20,539 nucleotides of DNA, from the NCBI GenBank assembly GCA_030180075.1, contig JASNJN010000469.1, positions 1-20,539 of the forward strand, read 5' to 3'. This stretch comes from Mikrocytos mackini. Lineage: Eukaryota > Endomyxa > Ascetosporea > Mikrocytida > Mikrocytiidae. This document shows, one piece after another, positions 10,328 through 17,956 of the stretch. Within the stretch, counting starts at the first letter, position 1. Each line of letters begins with the position of its first letter. Below the pieces are notes generated by a model that was given only the letters and a program-made list of their open reading frames with translations, made no database searches and was not told where the DNA came from. The translations under genes and the position numbers were made by a program.

Positions 10328-10862
10328 AGATTTCATGAATCTTTTATATAACTTCCTATTAAACAGTATCCGATTTAATCGGATTTGTGTTTTTATTTTT
10401 GAAACTCTGGCACACATTCCCTTGTTTCAATTATAAGGGTGCCCCATACTGGTTTTTCTAACCGAGGCTATAGTGTGTTTTTTCAGATAAATGGTATGTT
10501 CCCATGTACCTTTTGCAACCTTGTGCCCTTTTATAGATTGTAGGGCTTTGTTGCTACTCAGTTATGGAACATACCATTTTTGGAAAGTTAACTTTCCAGT
10601 TTAAGGAATTTCCTGGGAAATGCTTAATACATGTTCTATTGCTTAGAACTTTGAGCACATTGCATTAATGTTTATTTTAGGCATGTTTTGCCATTTTCAA
10701 AACATCGGCTACTTAATGTAGCCTTGTAGCTTTTCAAAGACTGAATCCTTGTTTCAAAAATAAACAGTGTTTCAGAAATAGACTCACTTATAGTGAGGAT
10801 TACCTATTCAAAGTTTTGATAACATTATAGGATTTTTTAAAAATTAATCACTTGCAGTGATT
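10328..10862. other. Dense array of perfect hairpins, mostly five-base loops
   Basis: About 535 bp with no protein frame but near-continuous local self-complementarity. Hairpins with a loop of exactly five bases: AGATT/AATCT 10328-10342; ATCCGA/TCGGAT 10368-10384; GGTT/AACC 10451-10463 (inside a 6-bp outer stem, 10445-10477); GTTCTA/TAGAAC 10633-10649; ACATT/AATGT 10657-10671; GGCA/TGCC 10680-10692; GGCTAC/GTAGCC 10707-10723; CTCAC/GTGAG 10783-10797; AATCAC/GTGATT 10846-10862. Others: nested GGCA + CCCTT stems 10409-10443; a perfect 14-bp stem 10489-10502 with 10566-10579 enclosing GCAAC/GTTGC and GCCC/GGGC stems; a 16-bp palindrome 10582-10597; ATTTC/GAAAT 10608-10621; CTGAA/TTCAG around GTTT/AAAC 10741-10775; CCTAT/ATAGG 10803-10831. 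About 70% of bases fall in one of these units. Function unknown; either an RNA fold or a hairpin-bearing DNA element. Confidence 0.7.
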
Positions 10863-10881
10863 TATTGGCTTGAGACATTTG

Positions 10882-11126
10882 GATACATTCCACTCTGCCC
10901 TGTCGTATTAAGGTCATAGACCCTCGCGTTTTAGCGTTTACGGGCCGGTAGTTGTTATGTCCCCCTGGATTCGTGGAGCCGTTGGGCCCCTGTTTTCCAG
11001 GCTACTACGGTTCGACCGAGTTCGAACCTGCTTCAGCCGGTTTAGGCCTTTCGCCCAGCATTGACCCTAGCCCCTTTACGGTGGGGCTGTCAGGTGTGCT
11101 GGTATTCGTACCTCTCGGTTTTTTTT
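10882..11126 (+). ncRNA. GC-rich structured block ending in T8, candidate RNA gene 3' end
   Basis: A GC-rich island in very AT-rich surroundings. Stems: GGTC/GACC 10912-10922; CCTG(TTTTC)CAGG 10989-11001; GGTTCGA/TCGAACC 11009-11028; GGC(CTTTC)GCC 11045-11055; a long nested arm in which CCAGCA 11055-11060 pairs with TGCTGG 11097-11102, GAC 11063-11065 with GTC 11089-11091, and AGCCCC 11069-11074 with GGGGCT 11083-11088; and GGTA(TTCG)TACC 11101-11112, which shares GG with the preceding arm and has a UUCG tetraloop only when read on the plus strand. T8 follows at 11119-11126, as after many RNA polymerase III genes. I could not match it to rRNA, SRP RNA, RNase P/MRP RNA, a tRNA or a spliceosomal RNA. 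It may be the 3' part of the same unit as the hairpin array upstream. A GC-rich transposon end is an alternative. Confidence 0.4.
11119..11126 (+). terminator. T8 run, possible Pol III terminator
   Basis: Eight consecutive T's directly follow the GC-rich structured block and its UUCG hairpin. Runs of four or more T's terminate RNA polymerase III. In DNA this AT-rich a T run alone is weak evidence; its position at the sharp edge of the GC-rich island is what makes it notable. Confidence 0.35.
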
Positions 11127-11708
11127 AAATTTTAAAATTTCTCAACCTACAAACCATACCTAAAATCATTTATGAAATTTAATACGATATTAAATAATAA
11201 TGTGACTTAGTGAGAAAATTTAATACACCACAAAAAATTAGTTTAGATCTAAACCATGCTAAATGAGTGAAAAATGATATTTAACTACAATTATACACGT
11301 GCGCATATAAATTTAATCAAAAATTAACGAAAAAATTTGCACTAAATATTTTCTATTTATTAAAACTAACAGATTAATGTGATTAAAAGATAATATTTCA
11401 ATATCTAATCAAATAAATACACTGTAAAAAACTCAGATCTTCAACCATATGTCATTTTTGAACATTTTTCGTGACAAATTTAAGTTTTTTGTGTTTTTGC
11501 TACTCATGAAAATTTTAAAAAATATTTTTGAAAATATTTTTTTGTTCCCCAAAACAATGTCTACTTTTTCATTTTATTTAGAAAATTTTCTTTTCAAAAA
11601 TTTAACCACCAAAAAATCGACGGAACAAACCACGGAATTGACCCCCAAAAAACATTGAATTTTCGAACCCTGGTTCGAAATTAATAAAAGGGTTTGATAT
11701 GAATTTTT
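11127..11708. other. AT-rich intergenic region with palindromes
   Basis: No convincing gene. A 69-codon Phe/Lys-rich frame at 11449-11658 follows base composition only. Palindromes present: AAATTTTAAAATTT at 11127-11140, an 8-bp stem ATTTAATA(CGA)TATTAAAT near 11176, GTTTAGATCTAAAC near 11241, and a 9-bp stem TTTCGAACC/GGTTCGAAA at 11661-11680. The last lies about 30 bp beyond the stop of the minus-strand gene at 11709 and could shape its transcript 3' end. Confidence 0.5.
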
Positions 11709-12170
11709 TTATAAAAACTTAGTTATACTATAAAAAAACTTGTTGTAAATCTCAACTTGGTTTTTATCAAAAGATGTTTCAATTTCGTCTTTTTCTTTAT
11801 TCTCCCATTCAATCACAATCTCTCTCCCATTTGTAATGCTCTTAAGAATATAACCTTTATTATTAGATAGACAGTACCACTTTTTGGTGTAATAATCGCC
11901 TTTTATATACCATGTTCCCCAGAATAACCCAGATTCAAATTCGATTCCATCTCGCTCAACTGGCTCAAAACTATTATATGGTATTACAATTATTATGTTG
12001 TTTTCAAATATCACTCTATACCTCAAAAACCAATAAACAAATGCCTTTTCTTCGACCAATTCATGTGACAACTGGATGAATAACCATTGGCCTTGGTCAT
12101 TTTCTATATAACTATAACTCCAAAACATGCATGCTTCTTCTTCTTCTACTACTTCTTCTACTTCTTCCAT
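11709..12170 (-). CDS. Acidic-start hypothetical protein, probably the C-terminal part of the upstream RING gene
   Basis: 153 codons opening with a Glu/Val-rich stretch, then alternating hydrophobic/aromatic strands (many Trp, Tyr, Phe) of the kind seen in beta-propellers or beta-sandwiches. It begins with an ATG directly after the TAA (12173-12171) that ends the preceding frame, and is in the same frame as it. It is therefore either a separate small gene or the continuation of the RING protein interrupted by one nonsense codon. The similar composition favours the second view. No named family is recognised. Confidence 0.5.
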   Translation of the reverse strand: MEEVEEVVEEEEACMFWSYSYIENDQGQWLFIQLSHELVEEKAFVYWFLRYRVIFENNIIIVIPYNSFEPVERDGIEFESGLFWGTWYIKGDYYTKKWYCLSNNKGYILKSITNGREIVIEWENKEKDEIETSFDKNQVEIYNKFFYSITKFL

Positions 12171-13307
12171 TTATTGGATTCCTTCTTTTTCAATGAAATA
12201 CCGTTGTTTCATCCACTCTTCCTGATTGTTTTCCACAAACATATCCGCAATATCATTACTGTGTAGTTTGTATAGGGAATAAATATACACGCAGTCATCC
12301 CCAAACTCAACAAATTTTAACCTACCTCTATATTCTATCCCTAAAGTTCTTTCTCTAACAAATTCAAAGCAATGATATTCTCGATTAAGTTGGATTTCTT
12401 GTACTTTTTTATTCCTGTCGTTGTAACACAAAAGTACGTTATTGTTTTGCCAATTACCATCCAAAAATAATGTATGTTACTCTTATCTTGCAGGATGCTA
12501 CGAATAAGACCTGCTGTTATAAATTTCTTACTTATATTTCCTGTTTTCCAATTTATTGCCAAAATAATGTCTTTATCAGTCATATAATTTTTTGACTTGG
12601 CTACCATTATAAAGTAATTTGTATTTCTCAATATATAGTGGAATTTCATGTTAATCTGTAAACTTTCAAATGAAAATACTTTTCTTTCGTGGGTTAAAGG
12701 GTTAATAACTAGGAATTTGTTCTGTGTTACTAAATAACAGATATAATCTATTCCTTCATCGTGGGCTATTATTTTTCCGTTTACAAAGTTTGGTTGAATA
12801 GGCGATGGAATTGATTTATCCAAAGACCATGCTTGAGCAACACTGATCTCTGTAATGGTTTCAATATTTCGGGTTCTGGAATTTGTTGTTTGTTGGTGTG
12901 AGTCTTCAATAAACCTTAAACTGAGTGCTGGACATCGGCTGGTCAAAGTAGTAAGTGCTCTGTATCTTGTCTCTATATATTCCCGTTTCCTTTCTAGATG
13001 TGTTCTCCTGGTCTCTTCCTGTTCTATTAGATCGTCAATCCATCTTAGTACATTTACCCTTTCCAAACTAACAATCGGTTCATTCTCTTCGTTCTCCTTC
13101 CAATACCAAGGCACTGGGCTCATACCGTCACACATTCCACACAGGACACTCTACCTCCAACCCCGTATTCTTGTTCCAACACTCCTTACAAATTAAATCC
13201 CCACATCTTAACAACACAGGCTTTACTTTCTCTTTCTTACAGAACCTCCTGCCACAGCATTGCAGAGCGAAGTTTGGTTGCATGATGTAATGTTCTTCTG
13301 TTTTCAT
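12171..13307 (-). CDS. RING-finger protein with propeller-like domain, frames broken
   Basis: Starts at the ATG at 13307 (a GTG at 13319 is open but not needed). The first frame holds a degenerate RING finger: Cys pairs, then R-C-G-D-L-I-C-K-E-C-W (Asp where His is usual) and E-C-P-V ahead of the frame break. The break near 13138 lies in a TG repeat, and two added bases would supply the final Cys and join to the frame 13135-12341. That frame has a Glu/Arg-rich coiled-coil-like helix (residues about 28-60) and then short beta-strand repeats. A second break at the plus-strand A5 run 12463-12467 needs one base to join the frame 12464-12171. RING proteins are typically ubiquitin ligases; substrate and partners are unknown. 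It could be a pseudogene or an intact gene with sequencing indels. Confidence 0.65.
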
Positions 13308-13329
13308 TTTTAAGTACACTCACTCAAAA
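13308..13329. promoter_or_regulatory. 22-bp spacer between two divergent RING genes
   Basis: The ATGs at 13307 (minus) and 13330 (plus) are 22 bp apart. Both genes start with a RING finger but their sequences are different, so this is a head-to-head pair of distant paralogues, not an inverted duplication. The spacer holds an A/T run and a CACTCACTC repeat, with no TATA box evident. Confidence 0.5.
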
Positions 13330-13441
13330 ATGCAATTCACAACCTGTGCTATATGTGAGGAACAATTGGGCACCCCGCCATTCTACAAAGCCGTGTCTTT
13401 ATCATGTGGACACATAATGTGTCCTGCATGTATCAGTATAT
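13330..13441 (+). pseudogene. RING-finger gene, 5' part, split by an LTR retrotransposon
   Basis: The ATG at 13330 opens 37 codons containing C-A-I-C at 6-9, then C26-G-H28, C31-P-A-C34 and I-S-I, after which the LTR begins at 13442. The remaining RING ligands lie on the other side of the element: the last base before the LTR (T13441) plus GG at 17957-17958 forms a Trp codon, continuing to C-C-V-C. That gives the classical C-I-x2-W spacing and the final C-x2-C of a C3HC4 RING. The protein would be a ubiquitin-ligase-type factor; the insertion must inactivate this copy unless the truncated product is used. Confidence 0.8.
13438..13441. repeat. 4-bp target-site duplication ATAT (left copy)
   Basis: ATAT directly precedes the left LTR and is found again directly after the right LTR at 17953-17956. 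Four-bp duplications are normal for gypsy-type integrases. Four A/T bases could match by chance, but the RING frame restored across the two flanks supports a genuine duplication. Confidence 0.7.
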
Positions 13442-13654
13442 TGTCGTACATCGAAGTAAATATGAATCGATTATTTATAATTGATTAGGAGTTAAATAAG
13501 AATAAGTAATTATTATTAAGAAAAATAGAATACATAAATATATATAAATGTTTATAAATAATTATAATGACACAGCACAAGGCAATTTAAGTAGTCATAG
13601 ATCGTTATACGACAGTTTCATCATGACAGGGCACCTGCCACCCCTGCCACGGCA
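13442..13654 (+). repeat. Left LTR of element 2
   Basis: 213 bp, starting TGTCGTACATCG and ending CCACGGCA. AT-rich 5' half with a TATATATAAATG stretch near 13536-13550 that could serve as TATA box; the 3' third is GC-richer and contains CACCTGCCACCCCTGCCACG. The gag frame is open from an ATG at 13548 inside this LTR. Confidence 0.95.
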
Positions 13655-15602
13655 TTATGACGTCATAGCCGAGATAAATGCGGCTACCCCGAAGGGAGTA
13701 CCCTTCAGTCAACTGAGGATGAACACCAGTACGCTCTTATTGTCATCCTCATGTTCCCCCGCCGCCCTGATCAAGGAAATCGGCATATCTCCCACAATAA
13801 TAGATTTTAATTTCAAACACAAAAATGAGAAGGCGAATTTCACATACACACCGCCTAATACTACTATTAACATTCAGAAGTCAATGACTGTACTCAATTC
13901 TATCAGTGACCAGGATATCTTTCAATGGGAAGCGGAATTCCGCAATACAGTCACAGCGTGCCGTTGGGATGAGTCAACGTCGAACCACGTACTCGAATCC
14001 GTCACGGCTAACGAATCACACAGTCTATATCTTGACAAAGAAACCACAGAAGCTAAATTGGAGGCAATATTTCAGTATAAGTACAACGAAACGAGCGCCT
14101 TGAAGCTCCAAACCGAATTAAGTTCTGTGAAACAGTTTAAAGTGCCAACAGTAGCCATTTACATGACATGTTTAAGCGAACTAACTCGCAGATTGTCAAT
14201 AGTACACAACTGGTCAGAAAGCGACCGAGAAAACAAAATAGAAGAATGTTTCTATAATGGACTTACGCGTAGAACGCAGCTGGAAATGTCCAAATTGAAC
14301 GTAACAAACGTTGGACAGATGTACGAGACGATACATAAAACAGAGAATACAATACTCTCACAGTTAAGTACCCGAAGTCTACATCAACGAACTCAAGTTA
14401 TTCGTCCAGGTATGAGGAAGATAAAACCCTGGAACAACAGAACAGAGTTTGCGAACACTCACTCTAGCTTCTCCAGACAAAACACCAACGGACAGCAAAG
14501 AGGAAACACTTTCAGACCGTTTGGGAACTTCCAGAATAGAAACTCGGAGCACCCAAATGTCCAGAACAGACAGGGATACCGAAATTCTACATATGGACAA
14601 CAGGGACAAGCCTCATACAGACCTTGGAGTCACAATAATGGAAACAGATCAAATTTCCGAGGGCGTTACGGAAACCAGAGCCGGCAGAACCACTGGCATA
14701 ATGGTAACGGAAGCCAAGGAAACCAACAACAAGGTTCTGATAACAATAAAGATAACAAAAACGACTCATTCAACAGTGGAATAAACTGTATCAGGGAGAA
14801 ACCTAAGTCCCCTCGAGTCCTTTCAATTAGGACTACTCTTAAAGACACAAAGATTCACACCATAATTGACACAGGAGCAGCCTTCTCATACATACCCAGC
14901 GCTCTGGTCCCCAAACTAAAGATACAACCAAAGAAGGTGGACCCTCTAGAAGCCGAAATGGCCAATGGTGTCACAATCAGAGTAAACGAAGTAGCAGAAG
15001 AAACACTCTGCATCGCCAATGACAAAATACACCACTACAGAGTGTCTCTACGAGTCTTACATGCAAAAACGGAGTCAATCATATTGGGAATGGATTTCCT
15101 ACAGGCAAACAAGTGCCTTATAGACCTTGAAGGAAACAAAATAACCGTGGATGGAACGTACCACGAATTCAACACTCAACAAGATAAAACAATGGATTTT
15201 GACGCGGAATTGAGCAAAAGAACGAAAATCTACCAATGTACAGAGAAAGACAACTGCATCAATCCGAAAGAAACTTGCATGAACCTCATATCTTACTACA
15301 AGACCAATAACCCAGTTCTCGGGAGAATACCAGGAACGGAATTCCGGATAACTCTACACAGGCCCTTTACGCCGGTTCTAAAGCAATACCCAGTCCCGTA
15401 TAAACTCCAAGATGATGTTAAAAGGGAGATTACAAGACTAAAAGAACTAGGAGTAATAGAAGACTCAGAAGCTTTCCATTACTCACCTGCCTTTTCCATT
15501 CTGAAGAGAAATGGCAACATCAGGTTGGTAATCGATTACCGTGACCTAAACAGTTGTACAGACAAACTTCATTATCCGATACCAAAATACAAGAGAGTTT
15601 AG
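13548..15602 (+). CDS. Element 2 Gag-protease and start of reverse transcriptase
   Basis: A 684-codon frame. Gag occupies about residues 60-410. Its C-terminal nucleocapsid region (about 305-410) lacks any CCHC zinc knuckle and is instead a tract rich in Asn, Gln, Gly and Arg with RGR/FRGR-type motifs, presumably binding RNA through basic and polar residues. The protease follows with I-I-D441-T-G-A and an I-L-G-M-D-F motif. RT begins near residue 600 (P-V-P-Y, then R-L-V-I-D-Y-R-D-L-N and Y-P-I-P), and the frame ends at 15602 in the middle of the RT palm. Possible starts are ATGs at 13548 and 13623 (both in the LTR) or 13719 (first ATG beyond it). If the TATA-like site near 13540 is used, the 13548 ATG would be at or before the cap site, so 13623 or 13719 is more likely. 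Confidence 0.88.
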   Translation: MFINNYNDTAQGNLSSHRSLYDSFIMTGHLPPLPRHYDVIAEINAATPKGVPFSQLRMNTSTLLLSSSCSPAALIKEIGISPTIIDFNFKHKNEKANFTYTPPNTTINIQKSMTVLNSISDQDIFQWEAEFRNTVTACRWDESTSNHVLESVTANESHSLYLDKETTEAKLEAIFQYKYNETSALKLQTELSSVKQFKVPTVAIYMTCLSELTRRLSIVHNWSESDRENKIEECFYNGLTRRTQLEMSKLNVTNVGQMYETIHKTENTILSQLSTRSLHQRTQVIRPGMRKIKPWNNRTEFANTHSSFSRQNTNGQQRGNTFRPFGNFQNRNSEHPNVQNRQGYRNSTYGQQGQASYRPWSHNNGNRSNFRGRYGNQSRQNHWHNGNGSQGNQQQGSDNNKDNKNDSFNSGINCIREKPKSPRVLSIRTTLKDTKIHTIIDTGAAFSYIPSALVPKLKIQPKKVDPLEAEMANGVTIRVNEVAEETLCIANDKIHHYRVSLRVLHAKTESIILGMDFLQANKCLIDLEGNKITVDGTYHEFNTQQDKTMDFDAELSKRTKIYQCTEKDNCINPKETCMNLISYYKTNNPVLGRIPGTEFRITLHRPFTPVLKQYPVPYKLQDDVKREITRLKELGVIEDSEAFHYSPAFSILKRNGNIRLVIDYRDLNSCTDKLHYPIPKYKRV
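13656..13667. promoter_or_regulatory. 12-bp palindrome with CRE core at LTR/internal junction
   Basis: TATGACGTCATA is a perfect palindrome starting two bases after the left LTR, in the place where a primer-binding site is expected. TGACGTCA is the consensus for CREB/ATF-type bZIP factors. No TGG start of a tRNA-complementary site is visible there. Whether it works in priming, dimerisation or transcription cannot be told from sequence. Confidence 0.4.
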
Positions 15603-17737
15603 TAGGCGCAAGAGGTTCGAAAGTGTTCAGTCAACTCGACCTCAATATGGGTTATTACCAGGTACCCGTGAAAGAACGCAGTAGACCACTAACCTCCTTC
15701 ATTCTAGACGGACAAACGTTCCAATTCAAAAGAATGCCTTTCAGTCTGTGCAATGCTTCATTCTTCTTTCAACAAGCCCTTTCAAGGATATTTAGAGATA
15801 TGGAATACGTACAAGTTTATATAGATGACCTACTCATTTTTAGTCCCACAGAATACGACCATTACAAACACCTTACCGAAGTTCTAACCAGATTAAAGGA
15901 GAACAACATATCAATTAACTTCGAAAAGTCAGAGTTTACAAAGAAATCAGTGAAATATCTGGGAGTAATCTTAAGCGAGGAAGGAATCAAAGCCGACGTG
16001 AGTCGAGCAAGCGGATTAGACACGATAATCCCAAAAAATAAGCGACAGGTAGCAAAAGTTTTAGGGATAATAAACTGGTTCAAACCATACCTGGAGAACT
16101 GCTCCCTAATTACTTCATTTCTATCTGAAAAGCTACGAAAAGACGGAACTTTCTACTGGACAAACGAGGACACTTACGAGTTAGAAGAGATCACAAAGAC
16201 AATCAAACGTCAAACACTCCTAAATTTTCCCGACTTAGACGGCGAATTTCTTCTGAGAACGGATGCGTCAGAAAGAGGAATTGGCGCAATACTAACCCAA
16301 GGAAGTAAACTGATAGGGTATTTCTCGTACAAATTCTCACAAACAGAAGCCAATTATTCGATAGTGGAGAAGGAGAGCTTTGCGATAGTAAAAGCACTGA
16401 TCTACTTCAAACGAATACTCTTACTCGTCAAGGTTAGGATCCAAACGGATAATAGAAACTCAATTTTTCAGGGACCACTTACAAAAAGAATTAACCGTTG
16501 GAAAGTTTTACTGGAAGAGTTCGACATAGAGTTGGACACTATTAAAGGGATTGAAAATGTCGGAGCCGACGCCCTTTCAAGACTTTACCTCATTACGGAA
16601 CCAGCCAATAAGCTTTCTATAGATCACGAAAGGATAAGAGAAACTCAACAATCAGCGTACGACGAAATAAAGGGATACATAGCGTCGACCAAATCAGCTG
16701 ACGACTCTGATGTGGAGTTATACTATGATGACGCAGACCGGGTAATAATACCGGAAGGCTACGCCCCAGAGTTTCTACAAATACTCCACAACGAATTAGT
16801 ACACCCAGGAAGCACAGTGTTATACATGACAATCGGGAAATACTACAATATCCCAGGAATTAAGCGAAAGATTGACACACTTACAAGGAATTGCCTCGAT
16901 TGCCAACTAAACAAAGAACACAGAGCTATTTATGGCAAAGTTCAAGGAGGATTACACACAGAAGTTCCCTTTGAAATGATATCGACAGATATCGTCGGAC
17001 CATTCCAAACCAAAGATTTTATAACAAACAGAAAAGAAGAGAAGTTCTACATATTAACAACCTCAGACATCGCATCTCGCTGGACGGAGATAGCCTTAAT
17101 GTTTGATTTATCAAGTAACACCACGATAAAGACACTGGAAAGATGCTGGATAAAGGTGCTCGGAATGCCCACTAAAATCCTGAGCGATCGCGGCTCCCAA
17201 TTCACAAGCTCAAACTACGAAGACTTCTGTAGTGAACTAGGAATACAAATAAAGCTCTGCTCCCCACAGAACCCCACGGCGAATAGCGTCAGTGAAAGGA
17301 GAAACAAGGAGATAGGGTTAATATTGAGACTTGCAAAGAAAGAACCATTAGAAAAGATACCTAAACTGGTCAGAAGACGACTAAACTTCTGTGCAAACCG
17401 AATAACCAAGCTGTCTCCCTTCGAGATAATACACAAATTTAGCGCACTTGACTGCATGAAGAGAGGATTAACTGCAGAAATCGCAACATGTTTCGAGAGA
17501 CGGAAGGAAGCTATGGAAAAAAGCCAAATACAAAGAAACAAAAGACGTATAGACGGAAAGTTTTATGTAGGAGGAAAAGTTTTTAAGAGAGCAGTCACGA
17601 CTGATAAGACTCAGGCCAAATGGAAAGGGCCTTATGTGATAACGAAGATAATTAAACAGGACGTATTAGAAATCGATGAAGGCACCCGGATATGCCAACA
17701 CAATATAAAGAACTTCCGGCCATTCGAAGGAGAGTAG
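15554..17737 (+). CDS. Element 2 Pol: RT, RNase H, integrase
   Basis: Continues the polyprotein in the next frame; the TTG at 15554 is only where the frame opens, and the protein should be entered at the A4 run 15584-15587. Numbered from 15554: RT palm with Y-I-D-D at 89-92; RNase H with Asp237 (R-T-D-A-S), an E-K-E motif, Q-T-D and G-A-D-A-L-S-R; integrase zinc finger (H-N-E-L-V-H ... C-L-D-C), catalytic Asp479, Asp545 and Glu581 in D,D35E spacing, and a C-terminal basic and beta-rich domain ending K-N-F-R-P. All catalytic residues are present. The stop codon lies inside the polypurine tract. One base added at 15584-15587 makes the whole polyprotein continuous; the break falls mid-RT, where programmed frameshifting is not expected. 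Confidence 0.92.
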   Translation: MYRQTSLSDTKIQESLVGARGSKVFSQLDLNMGYYQVPVKERSRPLTSFILDGQTFQFKRMPFSLCNASFFFQQALSRIFRDMEYVQVYIDDLLIFSPTEYDHYKHLTEVLTRLKENNISINFEKSEFTKKSVKYLGVILSEEGIKADVSRASGLDTIIPKNKRQVAKVLGIINWFKPYLENCSLITSFLSEKLRKDGTFYWTNEDTYELEEITKTIKRQTLLNFPDLDGEFLLRTDASERGIGAILTQGSKLIGYFSYKFSQTEANYSIVEKESFAIVKALIYFKRILLLVKVRIQTDNRNSIFQGPLTKRINRWKVLLEEFDIELDTIKGIENVGADALSRLYLITEPANKLSIDHERIRETQQSAYDEIKGYIASTKSADDSDVELYYDDADRVIIPEGYAPEFLQILHNELVHPGSTVLYMTIGKYYNIPGIKRKIDTLTRNCLDCQLNKEHRAIYGKVQGGLHTEVPFEMISTDIVGPFQTKDFITNRKEEKFYILTTSDIASRWTEIALMFDLSSNTTIKTLERCWIKVLGMPTKILSDRGSQFTSSNYEDFCSELGIQIKLCSPQNPTANSVSERRNKEIGLILRLAKKEPLEKIPKLVRRRLNFCANRITKLSPFEIIHKFSALDCMKRGLTAEIATCFERRKEAMEKSQIQRNKRRIDGKFYVGGKVFKRAVTTDKTQAKWKGPYVITKIIKQDVLEIDEGTRICQHNIKNFRPFEGE

Positions 17738-17739
17738 GA
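17726..17739 (+). other. Polypurine tract of element 2
   Basis: GAAGGAGAGTAGGA ends directly at the TG of the right LTR. It is the plus-strand DNA primer site used in reverse transcription. It overlaps the last codons and TAG stop of pol. Confidence 0.85.
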
Positions 17740-17952
17740 TGTCGTACATCGAAGTAAATATGAATCGATTATTTATAATTGATTAGGAGTTAAATAAGAA
17801 TAAGTAATTATTATTAAGAAAAATAGAATACATAAATATATATAAATGTTTATAAATAATTATAATGACACAGCACAAGGCAATTTAAGTAGTCATAGAT
17901 CGTTATACGACAGTTTCATCATGACAGGGCACCTGCCACCCCTGCCACGGCA
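17740..17952 (+). repeat. Right LTR of element 2
   Basis: 213 bp, base-for-base the same as the left LTR by visual comparison. Followed by ATAT (17953-17956), the right copy of the target duplication. Confidence 0.95.
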
Positions 17953-17956
17953 ATAT

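Larger units (their letters stand above)
13442..17952 (+). mobile_element. Complete Ty3/gypsy LTR retrotransposon (element 2), 4,511 bp
   Basis: It has 213-bp LTRs (TG...CA) at both ends that I read as identical, a polypurine tract before the right LTR, a full set of gag, protease, RT, RNase H and integrase domains, and a 4-bp target duplication. Identical LTRs mean recent insertion. One frame break inside RT is the only defect seen. It inserted into the first exon-like stretch of a RING gene, 112 bp after its ATG. No recognisable tRNA primer site (TGG) abuts the left LTR. Confidence 0.93.

Noticed and set aside
11009-11028. tRNA gene from GGTTCGA B-box-like sequence
   Set aside because: No cloverleaf with acceptor, D and anticodon arms can be drawn around it; the segment instead forms a simple 7-bp hairpin.
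10882-11126. rRNA or SRP RNA fragment
   Set aside because: On the minus strand GGCTGAAGCAGGT resembles short pieces of LSU rRNA and SRP helix 8, but the flanking conserved bases and tetraloop are not there. The match is too short.
11449-11658. 69-codon Phe/Lys-rich frame
   Set aside because: Composition-driven in T-rich DNA; no motif and no support.
15554-15602. Programmed -1 frameshift between gag-pro and pol in element 2
   Set aside because: The overlap falls in the middle of the RT palm, not at a gag/pol border, and the run C-C-A-A-A-A-T does not form a proper X-XXY-YYZ slip site. A missing A is simpler.
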